Shown here one piece after another: positions 1 through 56,232 of a stretch of DNA of 64,000 nucleotides. The notes below the pieces were generated by a model. It was given only the letters and a program-made list of their open reading frames with translations. It was not told the DNA's origin and did no database searches. This DNA is from Lutjanus erythropterus. Its lineage: Eukaryota; Chordata; Actinopteri; Lutjaniformes; Lutjanidae. The position numbers were made by a program, and so were the translations under genes. The stretch is from NCBI GenBank assembly GCA_020091685.1, contig CM034608.1, forward strand, positions 7,289,751 to 7,353,750. The letters are read 5' to 3'. Numbering within the stretch: position 1 is the stretch's first letter; every line of letters begins with the position of its first letter.

Positions 1-3000
1 TGATTTCTCCCAGACTTAATTACTGTGACTTCTCTGAAGATGCAATCAAGGCTCATTGCATAGACGGCTTCAGTCTGCCTTTCTGTGCCTGAGCTGAAGT
101 TGCATTTATCATCGTCGTCGTCTCTGTCAAGGACTGTTGATGGCTGTTTGCTAATTTCATTCATTGCACTTACCTGGAGATGAAAAGTAGACTGACTGAG
201 CTTGTCATGATCATCTAAAATCACACAGTCTTAAACAAGTAGTGACAGCACAATAACATCACAGGAAGAGACAGCTCACAAAAGAATTGTACATTTAAAT
301 ACACAGTATTTACCCATTTTTTTGATTTGGATTATCTAAGAAATTAAACATGTAATACTCTGCTTTCTGCACACAGCTGGTGACAAAATTTACAACTGTG
401 ATTCAAGACAGCAAGTTTATAAGTCAGCTATCAAATACCCAAACTGAAAATTGTACACATGCTTAGATATTCAACTAAAAGAAACAAGAACAAAATGAAC
501 GGCATAGTGAGCTGTTTTTTTTGGGGGGAGATGAGTGCAGCTGATGTGACGCACTGAGAATTTATGATTATAGGTTCCCTCTCATCTCACTCTGTTTCCA
601 AGTGTGCCTCCGGCGAGGCCTCGGTCCAATGTCCAATTGGTTCCATTACCTAGAACCGCCTCGAGGCTACATTAGCTGCTGCTAGGGATTAATATTTTTC
701 CTGAAAATGAGAAATTTTCTATCTCAGGAACAGAAGAATGCTGTCCCGGGAAATGCACTTGTTTATAAGGTGTACTTTTAGCTACACGTTGGTCATATTT
801 CAGGCAGCACTATATGTAACAAAGAGAAATGTTGGTTCCAAACCTGACTGCTTTACTGTATTATCTGGTGCTGTTAATAACTGTTAAGGCAGAAGAACAC
901 CAACATTAATCAACATTTTAATGAACATAATATGTCACATACACCTTGAACTTTGCTACAGCTGTGAGGATGAAATGCCAAGTTTGTCTGTCACAGTCTG
1001 ACCGAACAGCTTCATGGATGTGATATTTTATAATTCCTCAGTGTAAAACAAGAGAAATTTGTTTAAACAAGTCATTTGGTCACAAAGTCATCCTGTTAAG
1101 ACATATTCCATATTCTGTTGGCTTTCAGAGGGCTCTCACCAGATGCACTGCAATGTCAAATATAGCTGGTCTAATAAAGTCAGTGATCACTCAAAGTTGA
1201 AAAGCAAAGCTGTAAAAAGCTCTCACTCACTTGGTGTGAGATTTTGGATGGATTCTTGGGGAGATTTTGGCCGTTTTTCTTCAGTGAGAGGCACATTTCA
1301 CCACAGCCAACTGTTGAAGGTAAAGCAGTCATGCTGCCATCTCTGCCAGTATTTCACCCATAAGTGTTTTGGATAAAGTGAATTTACTGTTCTTGCACCA
1401 TTTGAGCTTTCATTTGGAATTTTGCCTGAGATTTTAAATATCCCAGCAAACTGCTCGTTGAACCAACTGAAGTTAAAATCCAGCACATCTGATCCCTCAT
1501 TAGAGTACGGCGCACACTTTACATTTGCATTTCCACACTAAGTTGGTGAGTCTGATTTAGATGGTAGAGCCACTGCATTAATGGTCAGAAGTGTTTGAAT
1601 TCATGGCACTTTGTGCTTGTTAATCAATTCATTAAAGTGCTCTGTGCGCTCCAGCTGGTCCACCGGTGCACAGACGCAGCTGTTCCACCGGTACACAGCT
1701 GTTGAATATGTTTTAAAGAAAGTAAACTAGGCCCACATATTTTCTAAATATATTCCCATATGTTCTGAATGTTTTAAAAACATTTTCCTAGTTTCCTCAG
1801 TGTACTATATTTCCCACCATTCCTGGGAATCCTTTTTTTTTTTTTAGGATTGCACCCTAGCTGCTACGAGACGAGACAACATGATTTTCCTGTGCCTTCC
1901 AAAACTGTTACAAATCACTGTTGAAAAATAAATCAGTATTCTATAATCAGTGTCCAATCAGTGTGCAACTGGAAATGGGAAATAATTTGATGATGAATTT
2001 TTCCTCACCACTGTTGCCTAGTGCGTGTGTGGCCACTGAAAATAATATTGCAAGTACAGTATGAAAGCTTCCTTGAGATAATATATGATATGATTTGGTA
2101 TTAGTAAAATTTGCCATAAATTAAATTTTGTATAATTTCTATGGCTGCTAGAGAGCTTTATCATTGAACTTAAACGTGTTGTTTTAGGGCACTTGCTAAA
2201 GCTCATGCTGTTGCTTTTCTGGAGAGGACAGTTTGTTTTCATCATCGTCTTTCTTTCCAGAAGCTCCTGACTGTGCCTGACTCATTCATTTGTTTAGAAA
2301 TTTGTGAGGATTGTTAGAAACCTCTGCAGGTAGTTTGATTGGATAGTTTGTAAAAAGGTTCCCTGGATACTTCAAGGAAGATTGATTTCAGAGTTGTTTC
2401 ATCAAACCTGCTTGATTCCACTTCCAGGGTAAAGCGAGGCAATGTTAGAGGTACACTCATATGCTGGATCCCTTCATCTGCTACATTTAATTGTTTAGTC
2501 GACCAAAAGAAAAGTGCTTTTGATAATTAACTGATCAGTTTAGTTATTTTTCATGCAAAATACCAAACATTTAATGGTCAGATGTGAGAATTTGCTGATA
2601 TTTTTGGTCTTAAATTATAGTACACTGAATATTTGGGGGTTTTGGATTCTTGGTTGGACAGAACAAGCTATTTGAAGATGTCTAGTCTCGGATTTGGTGA
2701 TCTGCATTTTTCATTGTTGTCTGATGTTTTATCAGACAATCAATTAACCAAGGAAGTAACTGACAGATTGCTATAGATTTAGATTTCATCATGGAAATTG
2801 TTGCACCTCTACCATGGCGATTGGGTGAAGGCAAATGGAAAGGGGCCTGAAAACTCTGGAACTGATAGGGGACGTACCATTTGAGGAAGACTGATGGAAA
2901 TTAGTTGAAATAGTCAAACAAGGCCAGACAAAGTTTGAAAGTGTTATTTCACTCACATCTCCACAGTAGAGCCCAACCAATAAATCAGCTGACGGATATT

Positions 3001-3314
3001 ATCGGCACATTATTGGCCAAATATATACACAACTTTTGTTCTATTTGTGTTTTTTTTTTATTTAGAGTTATGTATTATTATTAAAAATACCAGTAAAAGT
3101 TTGCTGTTTCAGGGACCTGATATCTTTTTGGACAATAAGGTTTATTATTAAACTGTAAAATATCCTGCCTTCATTACATATGTTTGTTACTAATATATTG
3201 ATATCAGGATTTTTTTTTTACTCCCTATAGCGGTATTGGTATCGTCCCCAAAAATGCAGTATCAGTTTATAGTTGTTTGAATCTCCTGTCAGTTAATCTT
3301 TTCCTTCTTTTCAG
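1..3314 (+). other. cacna1b: cacna1b intron upstream of exon 28 (partial)
   Basis: I see no exon here. The sequence is AT-rich with only short frames open by chance. It ends in a pyrimidine-rich acceptor (ttcctt..ttttcag). The block around 2970-3270 looks like degraded fish interspersed repeat of the kind with ATCGG/TATCGG-rich ends. Short T runs occur near 1831, 3049 and 3209. Confidence 0.7.
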
Positions 3315-47552
<44,238 letters not shown>

Positions 47553-48002
47553 CATGGCAGAAAACTGTTAGCTGAGGACAGGGCAGCTCATCAGTGTTGT
47601 ACAGCGCTAATGTCAGGTCCAATGAGCTGAGAGGAAGCGGGCGGATTGACACAGGCAGAAAGCTAATGTGGAAAAAGCCAGTGGAAAGTGCTCTAAAAGG
47701 GGATCAGAAATCATTCCAGCTTTGTCTTGTTACTCTCCGTTTTTATACAACAAACTTTAAGGAAAAAGACACTGAAGACTTTTTCTACCCCCTTTACTTG
47801 CACTGAAATTATAGCACATGTGAAGACCCTTAAGTATTTTGCCTTGGCCAGTAAAATCAGTGTTGGAGCAGAAGACAAAAGCCAAAATCTCCTCATTCTT
47901 TAAGTGAAACTATAAGCTGTGTTCCAGACTGATGAATGCCTCATTCCTGGTATTAATATGGCTGCTCACAACACTGTTTTTATTTTTGTATCTGTCATTT
48001 TC

Positions 48003-48741
48003 GGTAGCACTTTATAATAACCATCATTTAGAAATAGTAAACTGAAAGTTTATTAAGCTGTAGTTATTTTGCTTTTAATAAACATCCAAATAAACCACCC
48101 ATTCTTGATAAATAAAAAAACAAAATATGAATATCAACAGTCTAATTCCAATATTAAATATTTTTTTGAAAATTTACTCTTTAAGGATGAGAAAATGTTG
48201 GCCCTTTAAAGTTGTGTCCCAGATTTCGGTGAACTGCATCAGATTTGTACAAAAACGTTATTTAATCCAGCATAAAAAGGGTCAGCTGTACCCGAAGAAC
48301 CCCTATCTCACTTCCTGGTTTAAAAAAGATGGGAAAACTACTCAAGCACTGGTAAACTTTCTATGGTTCAATAAATTAATTAAATAATATTGCCATCAGA
48401 TTTGTCTCAACCATAACATGTCAACTCTGTAGCCCTTCTAAATCAAAGCTAAATAAGAATTATAGTTTAAATTGTGTATTTTGATTAGCATTAAGAGAAC
48501 TCTGAGCAGCCTTCAAAAATAAAATGTCCCATTACAAGGTTAATAGTGCAGAGTTTAATCTTTTAAAATATATTTACTCACTATAATTGAAGAGTAAAAA
48601 TCAAACCTTAAACCTTAAAATACAGTTTTGTCCCAAAGAGACAGACATTTAGACAGACAGATATGTGTAATAACTATTAACTAAAGCTTAATTAAGCATC
48701 AATTTACAATTTATTAATGATGGTTATTATAAAGCGTTACC
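48003..48741. mobile_element. hAT-like non-autonomous element in the 3' UTR
   Basis: The left end GGTAGCACTTTATAATAACC and the reverse-strand right end GGTAACGCTTTATAATAACC form a long inverted repeat (similarity continues for about 70 bp). The flanks TCATTTTC (47995-48002) and TCATTGTC (48742-48749) are an 8-bp duplication with one mismatch. 739 bp, no transposase. It begins 450 bp after the cacna1b stop codon. Confidence 0.8.
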
Positions 48742-49623
48742 TCATTGTCTTTATGTTTTGCCATGTAGGTGAGAGAAGAGTTTCAACTTGATCGTATTGA
48801 TGCTGCCACAAAATTATGTTCCTCTGTTTTGATTTTTCCTTCATCAGTTTCGGGGTTATCACCGAATTCTGACCAGATCTTAGGAAAACAAACTGCTTTA
48901 GGTCTTAAACTTCTGCCGTGAAACCAGACGAACACAGTAACTAATGCCAACAATTGGATGGGTTAGGATAGATCTAGAGCCGAGTTTTCAGAACACGTTT
49001 TTGTAAATTGTACCAGATGTAAATTTTTTGCGCGCACGTCGGGACAAGATATCTCTTTTTTGACGTTATGTGGCTAAATACTAAGTGCCTCGTTTTCCAA
49101 GATGTATTAAGATGCAGCCTGCGGGTCAGATGGACTTGAATATACAGTAGATGATGTAAGTATGTACACAGCTGAGAAAAAGTGTAGAGAACAAAGTTTG
49201 AATCTGGTATAATGGACAGAATGCAAAAAAAAACACTTTTTTGTACTGAATCTTGTGGTAGGTAAGTCAGAATTACAGATCCAAAGTAAGCAATGTAGTG
49301 CATGCCAGGGTTGTGAACTTGTCAAAAAAATAGCGTCTGTACTTTTGCTTAAGGGTGTGTGGTAAGCATTTGCCTTTCTCTTTCAAATATACTGCCAGTC
49401 AGTTGGTAGAAACGGTCTCTGAATGGAGAAAAGTGCCATTTTTTGATTTCTAATCAACAAAAATGTCTCATATTCAGAAACACTCCTCGAGCGTACATTA
49501 TATATCTCATCTCTGCCATATTTGCCCAACTTTGGTGGGTTTCCTGTCTTATCTCTTTCCTCTGAGAGCAGTATTGCGTGAGGGTTTGTAGGCGAGGTTA
49601 CCTGTCTGCTTATTCACAGGTAC

Positions 49624-49629
49624 AATAAA
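49624..49629 (+). terminator. Candidate cacna1b poly(A) signal (intermediate)
   Basis: AATAAA followed within 10-25 nt by GT-rich sequence (agttgggttgtcgctgctga). A plausible cleavage region. Confidence 0.4.
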
Positions 49630-50304
49630 GAGTTGGGTTGTCGCTGCTGACTGTTGACTTGAAGTAGGGCTATGCAACAAGACGACACTTCATCTGCCCT
49701 GTAGCTTTACCCTCTGGAATCTCCAGGTTCAGGCTTTAGTGTGACTGCGACCAAATTTTACATTTATGTATGAGGAGTTGTAAATTGTATTATACGATGT
49801 ACAGTTAACTGACAACACACACTGAGGCACAAATGGTATCAAAGCTGATATATGTGAACCACAGGGCATTTTTGAGGTTGGCAAGTTGACTGCATGATGC
49901 CTACCCAGATAGAACCACCCAAAATATAAAACTGTGTTCTTTCCAGACTTGGGTCAAGTTGTATTTTTTTAGATAATTTTTTAGTGTTTTTTTTAAACTT
50001 GCTTGGTAAACTGGATGTCTAGAATAAATAGAATTAATAAAGCATTTATAATGTGAAGTATTATGTCCATAACAGAAGGCTGAACTAACATTTTTGTGTC
50101 CTTACTAGAGTTCTAACAAGCCTAAAACACCAGAACCAAACCTGTACCCACGTTCTTAAAGCTCACCTGGCTGAACTGGTGCTGACAGAGGCTATAGTTT
50201 ACTATATTTTCATCAATTCAACCCATAAGGCTGATGCTGTTGATTTTCTACAGTCTGACTCCTCCCACTGGCCATGACATGTTTACTTAAAGGACAGGTA
50301 CAGT

Positions 50305-51050
50305 ATATTCTGTAGTTTTGTTACTGTCAACAAATTCAATGAAAAGACCAAAACCAACATCTGTCTGTCTTTCAGTATTTTCCTAATTTTCCTGCCCTGT
50401 CTGGGGCGCTCAGTCCAGGCCCACTGGTTCCTATGGAACTATAAAACTTTAAAACTGAGTCACAGATAAGTAGTTTTTTGGATTAAAAAGGCTCAGTGGT
50501 TTCCAAAACAGCTGGTCATTGAAGTTATTAGTGTGTGTCACAAATAGTGCAAGTGTTGGGGACTATTTTCAGCTGTGTATTGATACTTATTTGGTGGTAT
50601 AGTAAGTTTTTATCGGAGAAGTTTCCATACTGTTTTTTCCTTCCAGATACTAATTCTAATTCCTGAACACTGCACAGTATTAGAGACATTTCCAACACTA
50701 ATATCAGTATCAGGACAACCTACTCCTACTCTGTTTGCGGCACTCTGCGGCTTCAAGCTCATTGGTTCCTCGTTATGCAAACAGAGTAATTTACAGGAGT
50801 CAATCGTGTATTGTTTTCAGCAGCACAATTGAATGCTCCATGGGCAGTATGATGGTGTATTTGGGATTAATTGAAATACACTACAGTGTGTGTGTTCATG
50901 GTAGTAAAGGACTGTTCCATTTAGTACAACTATGTGGCGCAATGATGTTTTTTTTAAACTTTTTCTTAGAAATAATAGAGTTCTAATAGTACAGAGGAAT
51001 AAGCTATTTTATGTTAGGCTCTGATCACACAGACAGTACTTGTTAGTGGA
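50305..51050. repeat. Interspersed repeat, copy 2 (copy 1 at 36566-37580)
   Basis: Same ordered words as copy 1: gaaaagaccaaaaccaac, cactacagtgtgtgtgttca, gtacttgttagtgga. No coding capacity. Confidence 0.7.
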
Positions 51051-52540
51051 CTCAATTCATTGTTGAATTTGTTTTTTTCCATTGTTGGAGGCAGATGCTA
51101 TTAGCACCCAGGTGTCTGGGGCGTAAAGAGCCAATAATCATGTTGATCTGTTGCCTAAACCTAACCAAACTGCAACTGAAAACATTTTTTTTAAAGAAAA
51201 GCAAACAAACTGAAAATAATAAGTCAACTAAGTCTAAAAATTAAGTCAACACTGACTTGTAGTTTTACACAGGAGTCAAAAGCCAGTTTTCATAAGTCAG
51301 GACACAAACGCTGGTCTCCCACAGGAGCGCCCGATTTAACCGATTCATACACCACAACCTCCTCTCTACAGAGATTTTGCTGCTGTTTTTTAAAGCTGAT
51401 CTACAGGGCTGGGTGTAAATAGCTGAATAGCTGCCATGTGACTATTCTGACCTGTGTGCAAATAGATATTTCCTTCAGGGAAAATAAGAAAAACTATCAT
51501 TAAGCTGAAACTTTAAAACACATTTTAAAGTTAATTGATAGAAAGTTAAAATTGACAGCCTTCCAATTTAAATGATGATACAGATCAAGAATTTTTGTAA
51601 AGGATTCATCAAAATTGTGAGGTGGGACATTTAGGAACATTAAAACAAATGTTGCACATATATAGAGGGATTATTTATCACTAAATGTATTTCAGATCAA
51701 AATACAGATAACAGAGTTGTATGTGTCTACATCTCTTGGTGCTCATTGTATTGTCCTGTCTCGACTCTAAGCAAGTTTATGAACATGTAAATTATTTTCA
51801 AATATTATTTGACCCAAGTCTGATTATATCCTTGTGTTTTAATTTTACCTCCTGTTGTCTCATGTTTGTGCAATCTATTTGATGGATCATCTAAAGGAGA
51901 CATTTTAGCAGTAAGATGTGACTGCAGGCGTGGCTCTAGTCGTCGTGACGGTAACATAATAGATTGCTCGTCGTCTTATGGTCATGAAACATTTCTGTAC
52001 GTTGCCACACTGGAGCAGAGATTTGTGTTCATCTCTATGATAGATTTTAAAAAAAAAAAAAGATCCTACATTTTGAGACCTCCTATGAGCCCTACATGAA
52101 CAGGGTGCCAAGTTTTTCCTCTTACAGTTTTACTATGGCTGCCCCCCCCTCCCACCACCACCACCACCACCCCACCCCCCTCTGGACATGTCCTGTTTGC
52201 ATGTTCTGAAATGAAAATGTGCATGTGCAAAAAAAAAAAAAAGAGGCATTGTTTGACTTCATTCAGTACATGATTTGTACAATTTGTTTCCTGGTTGTAT
52301 TTTCTGATTATCTAAACACACAATGTATCTGTTTCAGGTAAAGAAAAGAGAAAAAAAGGAAAAAAAAAAAAGAGCTTGAATAACATTTTATCACAGAACC
52401 ACCAAAGTGGAAACAAGGCTCTTTCTCAGAAAAGAGGTTCTGGAGTGGCTGAATCCTTCGCTGCCTGATCTGTTACTTGACTGTCTCTCCCACAGTCATT
52501 TCGACTGTACCTATAGATTTTGTATGAATATAAGTCCTTG

Positions 52541-52546
52541 AATAAA
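52541..52546 (+). terminator. Candidate cacna1b distal poly(A) signal
   Basis: AATAAA within a non-repetitive AT-rich end (tgtatgaatataagtccttg precedes it). Placed before the repeat-bearing intergenic region begins. Confidence 0.45.
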
Positions 52547-52566
52547 GAGGTATGATTATGAAATTG

Positions 52567-54930
52567 CAAGATGTAGATCCCTGAAGAGTGCATTGAAATG
52601 TCTTGTGACTAGGGTTGGATTTTATTTTTAGCATTTTGTTGAATTTGCCTTTTTTTTATTGATAAGCTTTCTGCCATTTTTAAGTAACAGTGGTTATAAA
52701 TTGTTTAATGTAGCAGAATTTAAATACAGAGTTTCAACACAGTAGAAACATTTTCAAGTTAAATGACTACATGTGAGTTTTCTACTGTGGTTTGATCCAG
52801 ATGAACCCCAGTCTTCTTGTGAAAAACACTTCCCACACATTACAGAAACATTTGTTTGTGTTTATCATGAGGATTTTAAACTGGTGTCGTCATGACACAT
52901 CTCATTATAAATCTATTGATATAAATTTAGATATTGTTTTCCTGGTTCTTTTCAAGTTCCTGATCCCCAGGAACAAATGATGTAGTAGAAGTTAGTTTTG
53001 ACCTTTAACTGATATGTAACTGATATCAGTACTGAAGTAACTAATATTAAAGGGGCACTCCACTGATTTTTCAACATTTTACTCATTGTATAAAGTCTTC
53101 AGTGGCTCTGGGGGAGCTTTGTTAAGTCTGAGAACCAGCTTTATGTTTTGTAGTGACGTTCTGCTTTTCCCCAAAAAAACTTTGTAACTTTTTCATCATT
53201 AGAGTGCAGAAATCTGAATGTTTGAGTAATCATGAGATAAGTGTAATCCCCGTTCACCCCACCCACCACCCTACAGTATGATATTTCCATCAGGGCTGTC
53301 AATGGGATTAGAAATGTAGAACTGCATATGTTTCCCAAAAATAAATTAATTAATGAAAACCAAAAAACTACAAACACATATGCACACTAAAAAAAACAAA
53401 AACAAACGCATATAAATAATATCACATATGCCATTAATAGAATTTCACAGCCAGCTTAAGAGAATAAATGACAATCAGCTCTTAAAATCACAATCATAAT
53501 CATATGTTTCCCTTTATCAGCCAGCGCATCTGTCAACAGTCATGAGAATACTCAGCATATTATTTCGCTCTCTAACCTGCTTTTGCTGTTTTGATTAACT
53601 TTCACCATAGCTGTGTATTCAGTTGACACAGGATGTTTTCACTGAAAAGGCTCAAAAAAACTCAACTGTACATCACCTGCTCACCACCAAACTGTAAACA
53701 GACAAAGCTAGTAAACATATTGGAGCATTTAACAGCTAAAAAGCTGGATATGTCTTTCAGGAGCTGGAGGAGACCAAAACCAGAGCTCAAAGGAGAGTGA
53801 ATATTGGACTTAATTTTATTGATTCTATAATTAGCGACTAATTGCTAACAAGTCTGCCATATCAACGTAATAGATAAAACGTAAGTGCTGTGGTCACAGT
53901 TTTTTGGATTTCCTCAAGTGGCTAAAAAATCAGTTACTGCAGATTTAAAGTTTAAATATGTAACAGCTTGGGTTTCAAAAATGGATACTGCAGTCCAAAA
54001 TCAAAATATCACAGCTCAGGCAGGTTTCCTGACAGTGTACAATGAGCCTACATGAGTGCAAGACAAATGCAACATTATACCTTAACAATGTCAAGTGACG
54101 ACATGTTCTGCACTGTTGATCAGATTTCTATAACTCTGTCAGTTGGCATAAAGATAAGCCCACTGCCCCAGAAACACACACTCTGGAGTTAGAGTTCAGT
54201 GACTGCCTGCCTTACTATACTTTCCAGACTTTGTTGACATATTGCTCAATTTAAACATCATACAAATCCACTCCTTCTAAAAGATGATTAATTATTTCGT
54301 AGGACTCATGAACAGACAAACTCATTCAGCCAACTTTTAACATAAACATGAATCACACAGGCCAAACCAAAAACAGACGTTCTGCATTGGAATGCAAATT
54401 TCAAAGGAGAACAGAAAGGCGCTTGTTAACGGAGAGGCCAGATGACATATCATGCTTGTTTTAGTATTTAGAACGCTTAATATATCACATATTTGTTTTT
54501 CAATTAAAGTTCAATAGACTTTTTTTCACAGCAGCCTTTTGGACATGAAATAGACGTGTAGATGTGTAAACACAGGTGTTATCAGTGATACTAAAGGTTC
54601 CACTCAGGTTAAACTGAGTCAGGGTGCTGCTGTTGTGCATGTTGGCTCACTGGAAATACTCTGCCTCACTAAATACAAGTGGACCTTAAATAGTATCATT
54701 GGTAACACCTGTCTTTACCCTACTGTTTCCTATCAATATAGGTACTAACTAAATAGGAGTGCCCTTTTCAGTCAGGTTAGAAGAGTAAGTACAAGAGAAA
54801 AAACTATATTATGGGCTTGTGTGGTAATGTAACCCTGTTATCAATGCAAACATAAACAGTATGCACAAGTGTTGATGTCTGATACATTTACTCATGTCAA
54901 AAAAATTTGAGGGCTTTTTTAAACAGGGAG
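52567..54930. other. Intergenic region between cacna1b and gene 2
   Basis: AT-rich with repeat fragments: 53049-53130 (ACTCCACTGA family) and 54526-54738 (foldback family also at 55996). I see no gene. Confidence 0.7.
54526..54738. repeat. MITE-like foldback element, copy A
   Basis: Contains tttttttcacagcagcctt, taaacacaggtgttatcagt and, inverted at the right, agtatcattggtaacacctg. This matches the element at 55996-56232. The right tip appears shortened. Confidence 0.7.
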
Positions 54931-55248
54931 ATTTCATGTGGAACCAATCAGCACGGAAATTAACATTAAGTGCATCCACATTGGTCATTGAGCCTCAGTA
55001 TGTACAGTATAATCAGTGTGGAGTGATGAAAGGTCCAAACATCTCAAGAGACCAACAAAACGGATCAATACGTTCAGTGAAAATTGAATAATCCGCAAAT
55101 AAGTTGCAGGCAGGCTTTAAAACAGAAAGGGCGGAGGCCCTACAGGATTTTAATTGGTCCACATTAGAAGAAGGGGCGGGACCTCTGTTGGCTCGTTTGA
55201 CGCTTCAGATGCAGCTGCGGGAGGAGAGGAGCTGGTGCTGCTGCGCGT

Positions 55249-55273
55249 GGAGGAGGAGGAGGAGGAGGAGGAG
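55249..55273 (+). repeat. (GGA)n microsatellite
   Basis: About eight GGA units followed by related purine-rich sequence. G-rich on the transcribed-sense strand, so it could fold into G-quadruplex-like structures. Confidence 0.9.
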
Positions 55274-55400
55274 AGGTGAAGAGGATGAGGAGTTAGTTGT
55301 TATTGTCGTTCAACAGTATTCTTCACTTTGACTTTGAACCAATGAGAACCACACTAGAGCTGCTTTTTTATCTAGAGCTCAGTTCGGCTCCCTTGTTTGC

Positions 55401-55433
55401 ATGTTATTAAACTTAAATTACAAAGGTAATTAA
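55401..55433 (+). CDS. Possible upstream ORF of gene 2 (10 codons)
   Basis: ATG TTA TTA AAC TTA ... TAA, ending 10 nt before the main ATG at 55444 and in another frame. It is in the message only if transcription starts upstream. It has no peptide features of note. Confidence 0.25.
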   Translation: MLLNLNYKGN

Positions 55434-55443
55434 AAGCTGGAAG

Positions 55444-55567
55444 ATGTTCTGCTGGGGGTTAAAGTGGACACTTTGTCTTCTCGGGCTCATGACGACGAGC
55501 AACGCCTCACCTGACGATGCACCGGTGGATTTTGGAGGCGAGTCCGGCTCCGGGATGCTGGAGACAG
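55444..55567 (+). CDS. Gene 2, exon 1: signal peptide of a secreted or membrane protein (partial gene)
   Basis: ATG at 55444 is the first in-frame start after an in-frame TAA at 55414. The exon encodes 41 residues plus one base and ends at a strong donor (CAG|gtaaga). MFCWGLKWTLCLLGLMTTSN is a typical signal peptide with a Leu-rich core; cleavage after Ala21 (TTSNA) is likely. The mature start is acidic (SPDDAPVDFGGE) and holds Ser-Gly-Ser-Gly, which next to Glu resembles a glycosaminoglycan attachment site. The phase-1 donor is common after signal-peptide exons of extracellular modular proteins. I do not recognise the family, and no second exon was found by 64000. Confidence 0.65.
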
Positions 55568-55589
55568 GTAAGAGTCAGTGGTGTTACAC

Positions 55590-55613
55590 CTGTCTGTCTG
55601 TCTGTCTGTCTGT
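55590..55613 (+). repeat. (TGTC)n microsatellite
   Basis: Six tandem TGTC units just inside intron 1 of gene 2. Confidence 0.95.
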
Positions 55614-55995
55614 GGAGCCTCCTCACGGCTGAGCTGATTGGCTAAACCATCTCTCGTTTCAGAAAGGTGCGATTAAAAAAACACTTTATGGCTCATGTTA
55701 AATTTACACTTTAGCTTTCAAAGTGGACGCAGGTCCAGTTTCCCAATTCCTTTGACACACTTTTAACATGTTTACTCCAACAAAGACAAACTAAATAGCT
55801 CCAGCTTTGCTTTTGAAGTGCAATGACTGGAAAACAAATGAATTTTAGCTGCTGTGAACTTAATTATCTTGCACCAAAACACCTCAGAATTAAGTTTGTT
55901 CTCTGTTTTCTGGTTGCTTCTAAACGGGATTCTCAGTTGCAGGCTTAAATGTACTCTTTGGGGTTATGGAGTGATACTTGTCACTCCATAATAAA

Positions 55996-56232
55996 CCTTT
56001 TTTCATGGCAGCCATGTTTATATGAAATAGTAGGGTAAACATGGGTGTTACCAGTAATACTAATTAAGGTCCCTATTTCATTTATTGTAGCTGAGTGTCT
56101 CTAGTGAGCCAACACTTTAATATCAGCACACGACTCTGTTTAACCTGAATATAACAGAACCATAATTAGTATCATTGGAAACACCTGTGTTTATCCTACT
56201 AGTTCATGTCAAAATGACTGCTGTGAAAAAGG
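55996..56232. repeat. MITE-like foldback element, copy B
   Basis: Left: ccttttttcatggcagccat, then atgaaatagtagggtaaaca. Right on the reverse strand: ccttttttcacagcagtcat, then atgaactagtaggataaaca. The inverted repeats run about 80 bp each. 237 bp, no coding capacity. Related to copy A at 54526-54738. Confidence 0.82.

Larger units (their letters stand above)
47553..52566 (+). other. cacna1b: cacna1b 3' UTR, probable extent
   Basis: There is no further conserved coding sequence after the TAA. Candidate poly(A) signals AATAAA occur at 48077-48082 and others shortly after (inside a transposon), at 49624-49629 followed by a GT-rich stretch, and at 52541-52546 (ccttgaataaagaggtatga). The last has the neat look of a gene end. 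The region also includes a repeat copy (50305-51050), A runs and a C-rich tract at 52142-52182. The true 3' end needs transcript data. Confidence 0.5.
54940..55443 (+). promoter_or_regulatory. Promoter and 5' UTR region of gene 2
   Basis: CCAAT boxes lie at 54944-54948 and 55339-55343, a reverse one (ATTGG) at 55153-55157, and a GC box at 55172-55180 (ggggcggg). This is the most G/C-rich non-coding stretch in the right part of the window, and it directly precedes the signal-peptide exon. No clear TATA box. The start site itself is not defined. A GGA repeat (55249-55273) lies in the probable 5' UTR. Confidence 0.55.

Noticed and set aside
48127-48387. 86-codon frame after the stop codon
   Set aside because: Lies inside the 48003-48741 transposon and lacks transposase features.
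55568-55632. Continuation of gene 2 exon 1 to the TGA at 55632
   Set aside because: The CAG|gtaaga donor is strong and the read-through residues are TGTC-microsatellite translation (CLSVCLSV).
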